Below, one piece after another: positions 49,990 to 59,556 of a stretch of DNA of 64,000 nucleotides (positions are counted from its first letter, which is position 1; each line of letters begins with the position of its first letter). Location of the stretch: NCBI RefSeq assembly GCF_947241125.1, contig NZ_OX365700.1, positions 868,001-932,000 of the forward strand, read 5' to 3'. Position numbers and translations under genes: made by a program. The stretch comes from Nitrospira tepida (lineage in GTDB: Bacteria; Nitrospirota; Nitrospiria; Nitrospirales; Nitrospiraceae). The notes under the pieces are model-generated. The model had not been told where the DNA came from. It was given only the letters and a program-made list of their open reading frames with translations, and did not search any database.

Positions 49990-50522
49990 CCCGGCAACGA
50001 CTCTTGCTCGGAGCGGCCGGGCGGGGCGACGATCAGGTCCCGTTTCGCCAGAATGATCGCGCCGACCATGGCGACCAGCAGCAGCAACGAGGCGATCTCG
50101 AACGGATAGAGGTACTGCGAAAACAGCAGCTCTCCCACCGCCTCGGTATTGCCCTCCGCTTCGGATGTCAGCGCGGAGGCATCGACGCCGGCAAAGCGCG
50201 GGGCGGCGATGATCAGCAACGCTTCGGTGGCCAGCATCAGGCCCAGAAACGCGGCCAGCGGCCCCTGCGAGTGGTACCGCTCCTCGCGTTTCACGTTCAA
50301 CAGCATGACGACGAAGAGGTACAGGACCAGAATGGCCCCCGCATAGACGATCACCTGCACGGCCGCCAGGAACTCGGCGTGGAGCGTGACATAGAGGCCG
50401 GCGACGTGGAAGAACAGGATCAGCATCGACAGCGCGCTGTAGACAGGGTTCTTCAGCAGCACCACCAGCACGGACGTCGCGACGATGACGCCGGCGAGAT
50501 AAAAGAACACGAACTGGCTCAT
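49986..50522 (-). CDS. nuoJ: NADH-quinone oxidoreductase subunit J
   Basis: The 178-residue protein is NuoJ: five helices, with the TM3 motif [26 protein letters not shown], whose tyrosine and glycine-rich pi-bulge switches during coupling. The last helix ([19 protein letters not shown]) is typical. The segment about 115-135 ([22 protein letters not shown]) is a variable loop. It is preceded by a 157 bp gap after nuoI that contains a strong hairpin (50580-50611). Start ATG 50522. Confidence 0.95.
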   Translation of the reverse strand: MSQFVFFYLAGVIVATSVLVVLLKNPVYSALSMLILFFHVAGLYVTLHAEFLAAVQVIVYAGAILVLYLFVVMLLNVKREERYHSQGPLAAFLGLMLATEALLIIAAPRFAGVDASALTSEAEGNTEAVGELLFSQYLYPFEIASLLLLVAMVGAIILAKRDLIVAPPGRSEQESLPG

Positions 50523-50579
50523 CTCGGCACGGTCCTTCCCAAGGTCACGCCACCTCTGGCGCCTCCGACCCGGTTCACA

Positions 50580-50611
50580 CAGGACGGCCCCGGCGACCGG
50601 GGAACGTCCTG
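50580..50611 (-). promoter_or_regulatory. strong stem-loop between nuoI and nuoJ
   Basis: CAGGACG (50580-50586) pairs with CGTCCTG (50605-50611), and CCCCGG (50588-50593) with CCGGGG (50597-50602), closing a CGA loop, with small bulges. No U-run follows, so a processing or stability element that sets different levels for the two halves of the nuo mRNA is more likely than a terminator. Confidence 0.5.
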
Positions 50612-50679
50612 CTCGATGCTCTCCGGTCTGCCCTCTGTCGCCGGCTGTCTGGGGCGCAAGGCGAGGAGGCGCGGACGGG

Positions 50680-51255
50680 TCAACTCGGCTTCTGTGGAAG
50701 ATCCTTGAACGCGACGTTGAAGAACGCCACGTTCCGGTGTTGCAGCTCCAGCCGTTTCTCGCGGACCGGGAACGACCGGTCGCCGATCGCGAGCAGTTGT
50801 TGCTTGTTCAACTGCAGATCGCGCTTGTCGTAGACGGCCCATTCGAACTCGCGGGTCATGCCCAGCGCATCCACCGGGCAGGCGTCCACGCAGAGGCCGC
50901 AAAAGAGGCAGCGCGTCATGTCCATGTAATATTCTTTCGAGTACCGTTTGGTCGGCTCCCCCGGCACCTCCGCGCTGACGACTCGGATCACCCGCGACGG
51001 GCAGGCGGCCTCGCAGAGGTCGCAGCCCACGCACTTCTCCGTGCCGTCGTCATACCGCAGCAACGCCAACATGCCCCGATAGCTGTCCGGCAAGGTCCGT
51101 TTTTCATGCGGATACTGGAGCGTGATCGGACGATACCGCAGCAGGTGCGTCATCGTCGCCTTCATGCCGACCAGCAGCTCGTAGAAGGTGATGGTCTTGA
51201 CCCAGCTCTTCAGCCGGTCGAGCGGAGACGGCGCTGTGGACAGGGTCGGCGGCAT
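50680..51255 (-). CDS. nuoI: NADH-quinone oxidoreductase subunit I
   Basis: The 191-residue protein is NuoI (TYKY), which carries clusters N6a and N6b. Two 4Fe-4S motifs are intact: CVGCDLCEAACPSRVI and CLFCGLCVDACPVDAL. The N-terminal amphipathic region (RLKSWVKTITFYELLVGMKATMTHLLRYRPITLQYP) packs on NuoH. The C-terminus ends with PQKPS. It starts at ATG 51255, eight bases after nuoH, and is followed by the unusual 157 bp gap before nuoJ. Confidence 0.95.
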   Translation of the reverse strand: MPPTLSTAPSPLDRLKSWVKTITFYELLVGMKATMTHLLRYRPITLQYPHEKRTLPDSYRGMLALLRYDDGTEKCVGCDLCEAACPSRVIRVVSAEVPGEPTKRYSKEYYMDMTRCLFCGLCVDACPVDALGMTREFEWAVYDKRDLQLNKQQLLAIGDRSFPVREKRLELQHRNVAFFNVAFKDLPQKPS

Positions 51256-51263
51256 GGAGTTCC

Positions 51264-52331
51264 TTACGGATTGGCGCCCGGAAAGAAATAGGCGGCCAGC
51301 GAGGTCACCACGATATTGCCCAGCGCGATCGGCAGCATGACCTTCCAGCCGAACCGCATGAGCTGGTCATACCGCAACCTCGGCAGCGTCGCGCGGAGCC
51401 AGAAAAACAGGAACAGAAAGAAGTAGACCTTGACCGTGAACCAGGCGATGTTTTCGATCCAGCCGATGTTGGCCGGGAGGATCGTGCCGGGATAGGGGGC
51501 GTTCCAGCCGCCCAGAAACAGAATCGCCGCGATGCAGGACACCAGGATCATGTTGGCATACTCGGCGAGAAAGTAGAACGCGAACCGCATCCCGCTGTAT
51601 TCCGTGAAAAAGCCGGCGACCAATTCGCTCTCGGCCTCGGGCAGGTCGAAGGGGACGCGGTTGGTCTCCGCCACCGAGGAGATCACGTAGACGACAAAGG
51701 CGAAGATCTGCGGAAAGGGCGCCGCCAGCACGAACCAGTTCCAGAACCAGCCGCTCTGAGCCTCCGTGATCTTGACCAGGCTGAGCGAGCCGGCCAGCAG
51801 CACCACGCCGACGATCGCCAATCCGACGTTCAGCTCGTAGCTGATGATCTGGGCCGCGGACCGCAAGCCTCCCAACAGCGAATATTTGCTGTTGGAGGCC
51901 CAGCCGCCCAGGATGATGCCGTAGGCGCCGATCGAGGCGAAGGCCAGGATGTAGAGGATGCCGATGTTGATGTCGCTGATGACGAAGGGCTTGAACTGGT
52001 AGCCGAACAGCTCCACCGTCTGGGAGGGCCCGAACGGAATCACCGCGAATCCGATCAGCGCGGGCACTAAGGCGAGGATCGGCGCCATGCTGAACATCAG
52101 CTTGTTGGCCCCGGCCGGCACGATGTCTTCCTTGAAGAAGAGCTTGATGCCGTCGGCGATCGGCTGCAGGACCCCGTAGGGCCCGACTTCCATGGGACCC
52201 ATGCGGTCCTGCATCCAGCCGAGCACCTTCCGCTCCGCCAGGGTCAGGAACATCACGGTCAACAAGACGACCGCCAGCACGACCGCGATTTGCCCGAGGG
52301 CAAACGCGACTTTCACACCAAGTTCGGTCAC
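51264..52331 (-). CDS. nuoH: NADH-quinone oxidoreductase subunit H
   Basis: The 355-residue protein is NuoH (ND1), holding the quinone chamber. Motifs: [100 protein letters not shown] and [23 protein letters not shown]. All loop carboxylates of the E-channel entry are present. Start is GTG 52331, four bases after nuoG. Length and helix count are normal. Confidence 0.95.
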   Translation of the reverse strand: MTELGVKVAFALGQIAVVLAVVLLTVMFLTLAERKVLGWMQDRMGPMEVGPYGVLQPIADGIKLFFKEDIVPAGANKLMFSMAPILALVPALIGFAVIPFGPSQTVELFGYQFKPFVISDINIGILYILAFASIGAYGIILGGWASNSKYSLLGGLRSAAQIISYELNVGLAIVGVVLLAGSLSLVKITEAQSGWFWNWFVLAAPFPQIFAFVVYVISSVAETNRVPFDLPEAESELVAGFFTEYSGMRFAFYFLAEYANMILVSCIAAILFLGGWNAPYPGTILPANIGWIENIAWFTVKVYFFLFLFFWLRATLPRLRYDQLMRFGWKVMLPIALGNIVVTSLAAYFFPGANP

Positions 52332-52335
52332 GACG

Positions 52336-55002
52336 CTACTCCTTTACGACCTCCACGGTCGCGCAATGAAACGACGGCACCTTTGTGACGGGATCGAGCG
52401 TACAGTCCAACAGCCCGGTCATCTCTTGAGCGAAATGATCCGGGAACCAGGCGATGCCCTGTGGGATGCGTTCCGACAGATGCACGGTGGTCCGCGCCTC
52501 GCCCCGCTCGTTCCGCACAAGCACCCGATCCCCTTCGGCAAGAGATCGGCCGGCCGCATCGGCCGGATTAAGCGAGAGGGCGCCGGCCGATTGAATCTGC
52601 AGCAGGCCCTTGGCGCGGGTCGAAAGCTTCCCCGAGTGAAACAGACTTTGTCCCAGCAACAAGCGCAGGCTCGTTCCGGTCTCTGCCGGTCGGTCGGCGA
52701 GCCCGTAACGGCTCGGCGCCTCGACACGATAGCCCTCCCGCTGGTATCGATCCACGGCGGCCGGAACCGGCTTGGGCGGGATCGGGGTCGGGCCCAGCGG
52801 GCCGTACCCGGGGACCACGCTGCGAAGCTCCTTCGCGATCTCCTGCGCGTCGGCATATTCGAGCGGATAGCCCATCAGCGTCGCGAGGCCGGACAGGATT
52901 TCCCAGTCGGGCCGGCTGTCGCCGATGGGATCGATGGCCCGGCGGACCTTCTGAACGTAGCCTTCCGTGTTGGTGAACGAACCGTCTTTCTCGGCATAGG
53001 AACAGGCGGGAAGGATCACATGGGCCAGCTTGGCCGTCTCGGTGAGAAACAGTTCCTGGCAGACCAGCAGCTCGAGTCGTTCCAAGGCCTCGCGGGCCTT
53101 GGCGCTCGGGGGAAGCGTGCCCACGGGATTCTCTCCCACGATGAACATGGCCTTCACCGTTCCCTGGCGGGCCTGATCCAGCAACTCCATCATCGTCGGC
53201 GGCTGGCCTTGCGGGAGATCTTCCGTCCAATGTTTGGTGAGCAACTCACGCGCCGCGCGATCCTGAACGGGGAGGCCGCCGGGCAGGTAGCCGGCGACGG
53301 CGCCGACATCGATCGCGCCCTGTTCGTTGTTCTCTTCCGCGAGCGGCGCGAGCCCGCACCCCGGTTGGTCATGACGGCCGAGCAGCATCAGCAGGTCCAG
53401 CAGGGTGATCGAGGCGGCATAGCCGGACGGAGAGCGCAGCAGGGCCTGCCCGACGAGGATGACGGTCCTCTTGCCCTTGGCGAGCGCCGCCGCCATGTCT
53501 TGCATCGCCTGCGCTCGGGCGCCGGAGGCTCTCTCGATCACGGACCAGGACAGGGCCGCAGTCATCTCGGTGAGCCAGCGCACATAGTCGGGAGCCTTCT
53601 GGGCAAGATCCGGGTCCGCCATCCCCTGTTCAATGACGGCCTTGACCAATCCCACGAGCACGGCCTGGAACTGATCCGGACGCGCGGTGACGTGATGGTG
53701 CGCCAGGTTGGTGATGTTGCTGGTTTTCTCGACGGCCGGTTGGGCGGTCTCGACGGTCAGCAATGTGGCACGGCGTTTCTTGACCGCTTCCTTCACGCGC
53801 AGCCCCGTGACCGGATTGGTCTCCGTGATGTTCGTGCCGACCAACAGCAACAGGTCGGCCGCGACGACGTCTTCCATCGCGACCGTCCACCGGGTGACGC
53901 CGAGCCCCAGCCGGAGCGCGCGGATGGTGTTGATGTAGCCGTAGCGCACGCTGCTGTCGAGCTTGTTCGTGCCGATCGCCAGGCGCATGAATTTCTGGAA
54001 GAGGTACAGGTCTTCGTTGGTGCAGCGCGTGCCGATCAGGCCCGCGAAGGCGTCCGACCCCTGTGACAGCTTGAGCATGACCGAGGTCTCGGCGACATAA
54101 CCCAGCGCCTCTTCCCACGTGGTCGGGACCAACCGGCCCTCCTGCCTGATCAACGGCACGGTGAGCCGGTCCGGATGGGTCGTGACATGGTAGCCGAAGA
54201 AGCCGCGCGCGCAGAGGTCGCCGTTGTTGCGGCCGGCGCCGTAGGCGGAGTTCACTTCGATCAGCTCGTTGTTCTTGGTTTGGATCGTGATCTGGCAGCC
54301 GTCTCCGCAGTAGGTGCAGACGGTATCGGCCCGTTTCACCATCCAGGGACGGTACTCGTACATGGAGAGCCGGCTCGTGATGGCGCCCACCGGGCAGATC
54401 TGCACGCAGCCGCCGCAGAACTCGCAATCGAGCTGGTGCGAGGTGAAGTGCTTGATCTCCGTCATCGTCCCGCGCCCGCTGGGAGCCAGCGCCTTCACGT
54501 CCATGACCTCGTCGCAATATCGGACGCACCGGAGGCACTGGACGCAGCGGTTCATCTGCGTTTCGATGAGCGGGCTGAAGTACTCCTTCTGGAAGATGCG
54601 CTTGACCTCGATGAATCGGCTGGTCGTGGGCGTGTATTCGTGCGAAAAGTCCTGGAGGTCGCACCGGCCGCCCTGGTCGCAGACGGGACAGTCGAGCGGG
54701 TGGTTCGCCAGGATGAACTCCAACACGGACTTATGCGCGTTGTTGACCACGGTCGTGGCGGTCCGGACGGCCATGCCCTCGGCCACCGGCGTGCTGCACG
54801 AGGTCTGAAGTTTCGGCATCTTCTCGATCTCGACCAGGCACATCCGGCAATTGGCGTCCGGCTTGAGTTTGGGGTGGTAACAGAAATGCGGAATCATCAC
54901 CCCGACGCGGCGCGCGGCTTCGATCACCAAGGTGCCTTTCGGCACGGTGACGGGCATGCCGTCGATCGTCAGATGCACCATTTCAGCGGTGGAATTCATC
55001 AT
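52336..55002 (-). CDS. nuoG: NADH-quinone oxidoreductase subunit G
   Basis: The 888-residue protein is NuoG. The N-terminal 210 residues hold the 2Fe-2S site ([17 protein letters not shown], then C), the His-Cys3 4Fe-4S site N5 ([15 protein letters not shown]) and N4 ([14 protein letters not shown]). The following molybdopterin-oxidoreductase-like domain has the extra N7 cluster motif, CTYCGDGC with a distant fourth cysteine in NNGDLCARG. Molybdenum is not expected. ATG 55002 is chosen; ATG 54981 (MVHLTIDGM) is equally possible and matches the usual start; a TTG at 55023 overlaps the repeat. Confidence 0.93.
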   Translation of the reverse strand: MMNSTAEMVHLTIDGMPVTVPKGTLVIEAARRVGVMIPHFCYHPKLKPDANCRMCLVEIEKMPKLQTSCSTPVAEGMAVRTATTVVNNAHKSVLEFILANHPLDCPVCDQGGRCDLQDFSHEYTPTTSRFIEVKRIFQKEYFSPLIETQMNRCVQCLRCVRYCDEVMDVKALAPSGRGTMTEIKHFTSHQLDCEFCGGCVQICPVGAITSRLSMYEYRPWMVKRADTVCTYCGDGCQITIQTKNNELIEVNSAYGAGRNNGDLCARGFFGYHVTTHPDRLTVPLIRQEGRLVPTTWEEALGYVAETSVMLKLSQGSDAFAGLIGTRCTNEDLYLFQKFMRLAIGTNKLDSSVRYGYINTIRALRLGLGVTRWTVAMEDVVAADLLLLVGTNITETNPVTGLRVKEAVKKRRATLLTVETAQPAVEKTSNITNLAHHHVTARPDQFQAVLVGLVKAVIEQGMADPDLAQKAPDYVRWLTEMTAALSWSVIERASGARAQAMQDMAAALAKGKRTVILVGQALLRSPSGYAASITLLDLLMLLGRHDQPGCGLAPLAEENNEQGAIDVGAVAGYLPGGLPVQDRAARELLTKHWTEDLPQGQPPTMMELLDQARQGTVKAMFIVGENPVGTLPPSAKAREALERLELLVCQELFLTETAKLAHVILPACSYAEKDGSFTNTEGYVQKVRRAIDPIGDSRPDWEILSGLATLMGYPLEYADAQEIAKELRSVVPGYGPLGPTPIPPKPVPAAVDRYQREGYRVEAPSRYGLADRPAETGTSLRLLLGQSLFHSGKLSTRAKGLLQIQSAGALSLNPADAAGRSLAEGDRVLVRNERGEARTTVHLSERIPQGIAWFPDHFAQEMTGLLDCTLDPVTKVPSFHCATVEVVKE

Positions 55003-55024
55003 GCTGATTCGTATTCCGTTCAAC

Positions 55025-55100
55025 CGTCAATCGTCATTCGTGAGGTGATCTCCGGATCGCATGCTCGGACCCTGCTCCGAGTGACGAATGACCATTGACG
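55025..55100. repeat. heptad inverted repeat between nuoF and nuoG
   Basis: Left units 55025-55038 (CGTCAAT, CGTCATT); right units 55080-55100 (AGTGACG, AATGACC, ATTGACG). The right arm ends six bases before the nuoF stop codon. This is the TGACG class, inside the operon. Confidence 0.7.
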
Positions 55101-55106
55101 GCCTTC

Positions 55107-56423
55107 TCAGTGTCTCGCTGCCGGCATGACGAGTTCGGAGACGCCGGGCAGTCCCAGCGACTTCGTCTCCCGGATCAGGTCCTCGTACTCGTGCCGCCAG
55201 TACTGGAGCGTGCTCAGGATGGGTGCCACCTCCGCATCGCCGAACGCACACACGGTCCGTCCCGCGATGTTCTTGCACAGATCCGCCAGGGTTTCAAGGT
55301 CCTCCATGCGCCCCCGCTTGTCCAGGATACGACGCAGGGTCTGGGTAAGCCAGGAGCTGCCCTCCCGGCAGGGCGTACACTTGCCGCAGGACTCGTGATA
55401 GAAAAACTCCATCAACCGGAGGGCCGCCCAGACCATGCTCGTGCCTTCTTCCATGACCGTCACGCCGCCAGACCCCAGCATCGACCCGGCCTGAGCGACC
55501 GATTCGAAATCCATCTTTACGTCGAGGTGATCGGGAGTCAGGAAAGGCGCCGAGGCCCCGCCGGGAATGAAGGCCTTGAGCGGCTTGTCCGACCGCATGC
55601 CGCCGGCCTGACCGTAGATCAGCTCGCGAAACGTGATGCCCATCGGCACTTCATAGTTGCCGGGACGCTGGACGTGGCCGCTCACGCAGAACACCCTGGT
55701 GCCGGTGCTCTTGGGCGGGGAGCCGATCGCGGCGAACCATTCGGGTCCGCGATTGATGATATGCGGGAGGTTGGCCAGCGTCTCCACGTTGTTGACCACG
55801 GTCGGCCTGCCATAGAGGCCGTGCGTGGCCGGAAAGGGAGGCTTGACGCGGGGCAAGCCGCGCTTGCCCTCCAGCGATTCGAGCAGGGCCGTCTCCTCCC
55901 CGCAGATATAGGCGCCGGCGCCGCGGTGCACGTAGATCTCGACGGTGATCCCCGTCCCCCAGATGTTCTTGCCCAGGTACCCCGCTGTTCTGGCTTCCCG
56001 GATCGCCCGTTCCAGGATCGCGGCGCCCAGTGCAAATTCTCCGCGGATATAGATGTAGGACGTTTCCGATCCGATCGCGTAACTGGCGATGGCGATCCCT
56101 TCCAGGACCTGATGGGGATCGCGCTCCATCAACTGCCGGTCCTTGAAGGTCCCGGGCTCGCTTTCGTCGGCGTTGCAGCAGAGGTAGCGGGGTCCTTGAT
56201 AATCCTTGGGCAGAAAGCCCCACTTGATGCCGGTGGGAAAGCCGGCGCCGCCCCGTCCCCGCAGGCCGGACTTCGTCACCATCGCCGTGACCTCGGCCGG
56301 CGCGACCTTGCCCAGGACCTTGCGCAGGGCTTGATACCCGCCGGTCCGCTCATAGTCCGCCAGCGAGCCGGTATAGCCCGGCTGCAGCATGTTCTTGAGT
56401 AAGATGGGCTCGTGCATCCGCAT
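55107..56423 (-). CDS. nuoF: NADH-quinone oxidoreductase subunit F
   Basis: The 438-residue protein is NuoF, which binds NADH, FMN and cluster N3. Motifs: KSGLRGRGGAGFPTGIKW (NADH/FMN), CNADESEPGTFKDR, YIRGEF, GAGAYICGEETALLESLEGKRG (FMN) and the N3 cluster motif ESCGKCTPCREG with a fourth cysteine in VCAFGD. Start ATG 56423 (or ATG 56417). Heptad repeats flank it on both sides. Confidence 0.96.
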   Translation of the reverse strand: MRMHEPILLKNMLQPGYTGSLADYERTGGYQALRKVLGKVAPAEVTAMVTKSGLRGRGGAGFPTGIKWGFLPKDYQGPRYLCCNADESEPGTFKDRQLMERDPHQVLEGIAIASYAIGSETSYIYIRGEFALGAAILERAIREARTAGYLGKNIWGTGITVEIYVHRGAGAYICGEETALLESLEGKRGLPRVKPPFPATHGLYGRPTVVNNVETLANLPHIINRGPEWFAAIGSPPKSTGTRVFCVSGHVQRPGNYEVPMGITFRELIYGQAGGMRSDKPLKAFIPGGASAPFLTPDHLDVKMDFESVAQAGSMLGSGGVTVMEEGTSMVWAALRLMEFFYHESCGKCTPCREGSSWLTQTLRRILDKRGRMEDLETLADLCKNIAGRTVCAFGDAEVAPILSTLQYWRHEYEDLIRETKSLGLPGVSELVMPAARH

Positions 56424-56439
56424 CGTAAATGTTGTGAAC

Positions 56440-56505
56440 CGTTAATCGTTATTCGTTAAACGTCCACGAACGCGGCGTTGAACGGTTCACGTTGAACGGT
56501 TCACG
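56440..56505. repeat. heptad inverted repeat, drifted TTAACG/TTCACG class
   Basis: Left units 56440-56460 (CGTTAAT, CGTTATT, CGTTAAA); right units 56478-56505 (TTGAACG, GTTCACG, TTGAACG, GTTCACG). The pentamer differs from TGACG (G to A or C at one position), but the 7 bp period and arm orientation are the same. The stop codon of nuoE (56487-56489) is inside the right arm. Confidence 0.65.
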
Positions 56506-57023
56506 CTCTCCGGTTCCGGCCACATGAACGGCCCGCTTTTTAATGAAGACGTCCCGGTCCGTTTCAGGTCGGCCAGGATCTGATCGACCTTCTGCTCGGT
56601 GAGACGCTCGTAGTAATCGTCGTTGATCTGCATCATGGGACCGGTGCCGCAGGCAGCCAGACATTCAACGGCGCTGACGGTGAACAGCTTGTCCGGCGTC
56701 GTCTCGCCCGGGCCGATCTCGAGTTTCGCCTTGAGCCAACTCAGGACCGTGCCCGAGCCCACGAGGGCGCACATCAGGGACTTGCACACCTGAATGTGAA
56801 ACTTGCCGACCGGTTTCAGGTTCAACATCGTATAGAAGGTGACCACCTCATACACCTGGGGCGGGGTCAGGCGCAGCAGTCCGGCGATTTCGGTCATGGC
56901 CTGCTCGCTGACATAGCCTTCTTCCCGTTGCGCCAGGTACAGCAACGGAATCAGCGCCGAGCGCCGCTCCGAATAACGGCCCAGGATCTCGGCTATCTCG
57001 TCCCTGTATTTTTCTAACAACAT
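56487..57023 (-). CDS. nuoE: NADH-quinone oxidoreductase subunit E
   Basis: The 178-residue protein is NuoE, a thioredoxin-fold 2Fe-2S subunit (cluster N1a). The four cysteines occur as VCKSLMC and, 35-40 residues on, CLAACGTGP. Upstream helices (RSALIPLLYLAQREEGYVS, LRLTPPQVYEVVTFYTML) are typical. The last residues (EPESVNRST) come from the heptad repeat arm, showing that the element has extended or replaced the natural C-terminus. Start ATG 57023. Confidence 0.95.
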   Translation of the reverse strand: MLLEKYRDEIAEILGRYSERRSALIPLLYLAQREEGYVSEQAMTEIAGLLRLTPPQVYEVVTFYTMLNLKPVGKFHIQVCKSLMCALVGSGTVLSWLKAKLEIGPGETTPDKLFTVSAVECLAACGTGPMMQINDDYYERLTEQKVDQILADLKRTGTSSLKSGPFMWPEPESVNRST

Positions 57024-57041
57024 GCGGCTGTCTTGCGATCT

Positions 57042-57126
57042 CGTTAATCGTTAGACGTTAACCGTTAAACAAGAAAAGGGTCTCCTTAGCCGCTTGCGGT
57101 TAACGCTTCACGAATCACGGTTAACG
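57042..57126. repeat. heptad inverted repeat, TTAACG class, between nuoCD and nuoE
   Basis: Left units 57042-57069 (CGTTAAT, CGTTAGA, CGTTAAC, CGTTAAA); right units 57099-57126 (GTTAACG, CTTCACG, AATCACG, GTTAACG). Both arms are 28 bp. The right arm ends three bases before the nuoCD stop. Confidence 0.7.
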
Positions 57127-57129
57127 GCC

Positions 57130-58881
57130 TCACCTATCACATTCCCCCATGACGATATCGTACGTCCCGAAGATCGTGATGATGTCCGAGATCAGATAGC
57201 CACGGGCCATGTGGTCGAAGGCTCCCATGTGGATGAACGACGGCGCGCGGATCTTCATCCGGTAGGGGCGCGGGCTCCCGTCGCTGATGAGAAAAAATCC
57301 CAATTCTCCCTTGGGCGCTTCGGTGGCGCAGTAGGTCTCGCCCTTCGGCGGCTTGAACCCCTGGGTAAAGATAATGAAATGGTGGATCAGGCTTTCCATG
57401 TCCCGCATGACCTTTTCCTTGGGCGGCGGGATCACGGTCGGGCTGTCGGCCATGATCGGTCCTTGAGGCATCTGGTCCAGACATTGGCGGATGATCCGGC
57501 AACTCTGGCGCATCTCCTCCATCCGGATCCAATAGCGGTCGTAGGTGTCGCCGTTCTTGCCGACCGGCACCTCCCAATCGACCTTGTCGTAGGCGCCGTA
57601 GGGTTCGTACTTACGGACGTCGTAATCCACGCCCGAGCCCCGCAAGGTCGGTCCGGTCAGGCCGAAGCTGATCGCGTCTTCGGCCGAGATCACGGCCACC
57701 CCCTTCGTGCGGCCGAGCCAGATCCGGTTGTTCATGATCAGGCTGTCGTATTCGCGAATATGGTCGGGAAACGTGTCGAGAAAGGCCTTCAGGCGCGCGA
57801 CCAGGTCCGGCGTGAAATCGGCGTCCACGCCGCCGATCCGGTAATAGTTCAGCGTGAGGCGCGCTCCGCAGAGCTTCTCGAACATGTCGAGCAGCACCTC
57901 GCGCTCCCGGAAGGTCCAGAAAAAGACCGTCATCGCCCCGATGTCCAGCGCCTGGGTGCCGAGCCAGAACAGATGGCCGATGATCCGCTGCATCTCGGCC
58001 ACGATCGTGCGGATGTACTCGGCCCGTTCCGGGACGGTGATCCCGACGAGCTTTTCCACCGCCCGCACATAGGCATAGTTGTTGGTCATCGAACAGACAT
58101 AATCCAACCGGTCGGTGTGGGGAATCACCTGCATATAATGGAGGCCTTCGGCCAGCTTCTCGACCCCGCGGTGCAGGTAGCCCAGGTCCGGCGTCGCTTT
58201 GACGATGCGTTCGCCGTCGAGTTCGAGCACCACCCGCAAGACCCCGTGGGTGCTGGGGTGTTGAGGACCCATGTTCAACAGCAGCTCTTCCGTCCGGCGC
58301 GAGGATGCCGGCGCTTCTGCGTTTGCAAGAAAGGCCTGTTTCTCCTCGGCCGGGATTTCTTCGGCCAGCTCGGCAGGCGGCTCGTCCAGGCGGGGAATGA
58401 AGGGGAACGACCCGCGCCACCCCCGTCCTTCGGTCGGGAAGTCCTTGCGAAGCGGGTAGCCCTCGTCGTAATCCTCCGGCATCAGGATGCGGCGGAGGTC
58501 CGGATGCTGTTCGAAGACGATGCCCATGAGGTCGTAGACTTCCCGTTCCATGAACTCGGCTCCGCGCCAGATGCCCGTCACCGAGGGGAGGGCCGGGCTG
58601 TCTTCCGTCACGCGGGCCTTGACCCGGATACGGTGCCGGTGCGGCAGGGAAAGAAAATGGTAAATCACCTCGAACCGCTCGGGGGCGTCCGGATAATCCG
58701 CGGAGCAAATATCCGTGATATGGTCGAACGCGAGGGCGGGATCGTCATGAAGAAAGCGGCCGATATCCACGATCCGGTCGGCGCGCACCTGCGCTGACAA
58801 GTCGCCGCGCGTCTCATCCTCCTGCACCGCGAGCACTGCGTCGGGGAATTGGGTCTTCAATCGTTCGAGCACCGGATGCAT
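57130..58881 (-). CDS. nuoCD: NADH-quinone oxidoreductase fused subunits C/D
   Basis: The 583-residue protein joins NuoC (about 1-175; RFEVIYHFLSLPHRHRIRVKA, MEREVYDLMGIVFEQHPDLRRILMPEDYDEGYPLRKD) to NuoD (about 195-583; MGPQHPSTHGVLRVVLELDGE, the quinone-site His; YLHRGVEKLAEG, DYVCSMTNNYAYVRAVEKL, FVFFWTFRE, GGVDADF). The fusion is common in several phyla. NuoD is the usual methylation substrate of MidA homologues. ATG 58881 is chosen; a GTG at 58887 lies in the repeat arm. It is flanked by repeats. Confidence 0.95.
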   Translation of the reverse strand: MHPVLERLKTQFPDAVLAVQEDETRGDLSAQVRADRIVDIGRFLHDDPALAFDHITDICSADYPDAPERFEVIYHFLSLPHRHRIRVKARVTEDSPALPSVTGIWRGAEFMEREVYDLMGIVFEQHPDLRRILMPEDYDEGYPLRKDFPTEGRGWRGSFPFIPRLDEPPAELAEEIPAEEKQAFLANAEAPASSRRTEELLLNMGPQHPSTHGVLRVVLELDGERIVKATPDLGYLHRGVEKLAEGLHYMQVIPHTDRLDYVCSMTNNYAYVRAVEKLVGITVPERAEYIRTIVAEMQRIIGHLFWLGTQALDIGAMTVFFWTFREREVLLDMFEKLCGARLTLNYYRIGGVDADFTPDLVARLKAFLDTFPDHIREYDSLIMNNRIWLGRTKGVAVISAEDAISFGLTGPTLRGSGVDYDVRKYEPYGAYDKVDWEVPVGKNGDTYDRYWIRMEEMRQSCRIIRQCLDQMPQGPIMADSPTVIPPPKEKVMRDMESLIHHFIIFTQGFKPPKGETYCATEAPKGELGFFLISDGSPRPYRMKIRAPSFIHMGAFDHMARGYLISDIITIFGTYDIVMGECDR

Positions 58882-58969
58882 CGTCACTCGTTGTTCGTTA
58901 ATCGTTAATCGGAGCTTCCAACCGAGGGCTGTTTCTTAGCGATTCACGTTTCACGATTCACGTTTCACA
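58882..58969. repeat. heptad inverted repeat, TTAACG/TTCACG class, between nuoB and nuoCD
   Basis: Left units 58882-58909 (CGTCACT, CGTTGTT, CGTTAAT, CGTTAAT); right units 58942-58969 (ATTCACG, TTTCACG, ATTCACG, TTTCACA). Left units begin right at the nuoCD ATG, and the right arm ends at the nuoB stop codon (58970). The first left unit is still the CGTCA type. Confidence 0.7.
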
Positions 58970-59449
58970 TTATTTCACGAACACCTTCTCCCGCTGAATC
59001 TTCTCCTGCAACTTCAACAGGCCGTCGATGAGCGCTTCGGGCCTCGGCGGGCAGCCCGGCACGTAGACGTCGACCGGCACGATCTGATCGACGCCCTGCA
59101 CGACGCTATAACTGTTGTAATGGTTCCCCGAGGTGGCGCAGGACCCCATCGAGATCACGTAGCGGGGTTCGGCCATCTGGTCATAGATCCGGCGGATGAC
59201 CGGCGCCATCTTGCGGGTCACCGTGCCCGCGACGATCATCAGGTCGGACTGGCGCGGAGAGGCGCGGAAGACCCCGGCCCCGAACCGGTCGATGTCGTAC
59301 CGGGAGGAGACGGAGGCGATCATTTCAATCGCGCAACAGGCCAGGCCGAACGTCATGGGCCAGAGCGCGGACTTCCGGGCCCAGCCGATCAGCGCGTCCA
59401 GGTTCGTGGTAATGATGTTCGGCTCGAACTGCCGCTCTAAGACGCTCAC
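58970..59449 (-). CDS. nuoB: NADH-quinone oxidoreductase subunit B
   Basis: The 159-residue protein is NuoB, holding the terminal cluster N2 next to the quinone. The four cysteines are present as CCAIEM (tandem Cys), GSCATSG and [51 protein letters not shown] is the conserved core. Start is GTG 59449. The stop abuts the heptad repeat at 58969. Confidence 0.96.
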   Translation of the reverse strand: MSVLERQFEPNIITTNLDALIGWARKSALWPMTFGLACCAIEMIASVSSRYDIDRFGAGVFRASPRQSDLMIVAGTVTRKMAPVIRRIYDQMAEPRYVISMGSCATSGNHYNSYSVVQGVDQIVPVDVYVPGCPPRPEALIDGLLKLQEKIQREKVFVK

Positions 59450-59461
59450 GTCAGTCGCTCC

Positions 59462-59475
59462 AGTGCTGAGTGCTG
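59462..59475. repeat. short tandem heptad AGTGCTG x2
   Basis: Two exact 7 bp units at 59462-59475, followed by a partial third. It lies in the nuoA-nuoB gap where other genes carry a heptad element, but with a different pentamer and no visible inverse arm. Confidence 0.35.
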
Positions 59476-59556
59476 AGTTATCGGAAATGCCATAGATGAA
59501 ATCCAGTCTTTACGATACCATCCTCGGTGAGCGAGTCGGAGAGCCTTCGTTGCGCG

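Noticed and set aside
52192-54066. 624-codon open frame antisense to nuoG
   Set aside because: nuoG is conserved throughout; the opposite frame is compositional.
2741-58969. Heptad repeats as a CRISPR array
   Set aside because: Units are 7 bp with no unique spacers, arms face each other, and no cas gene is present.
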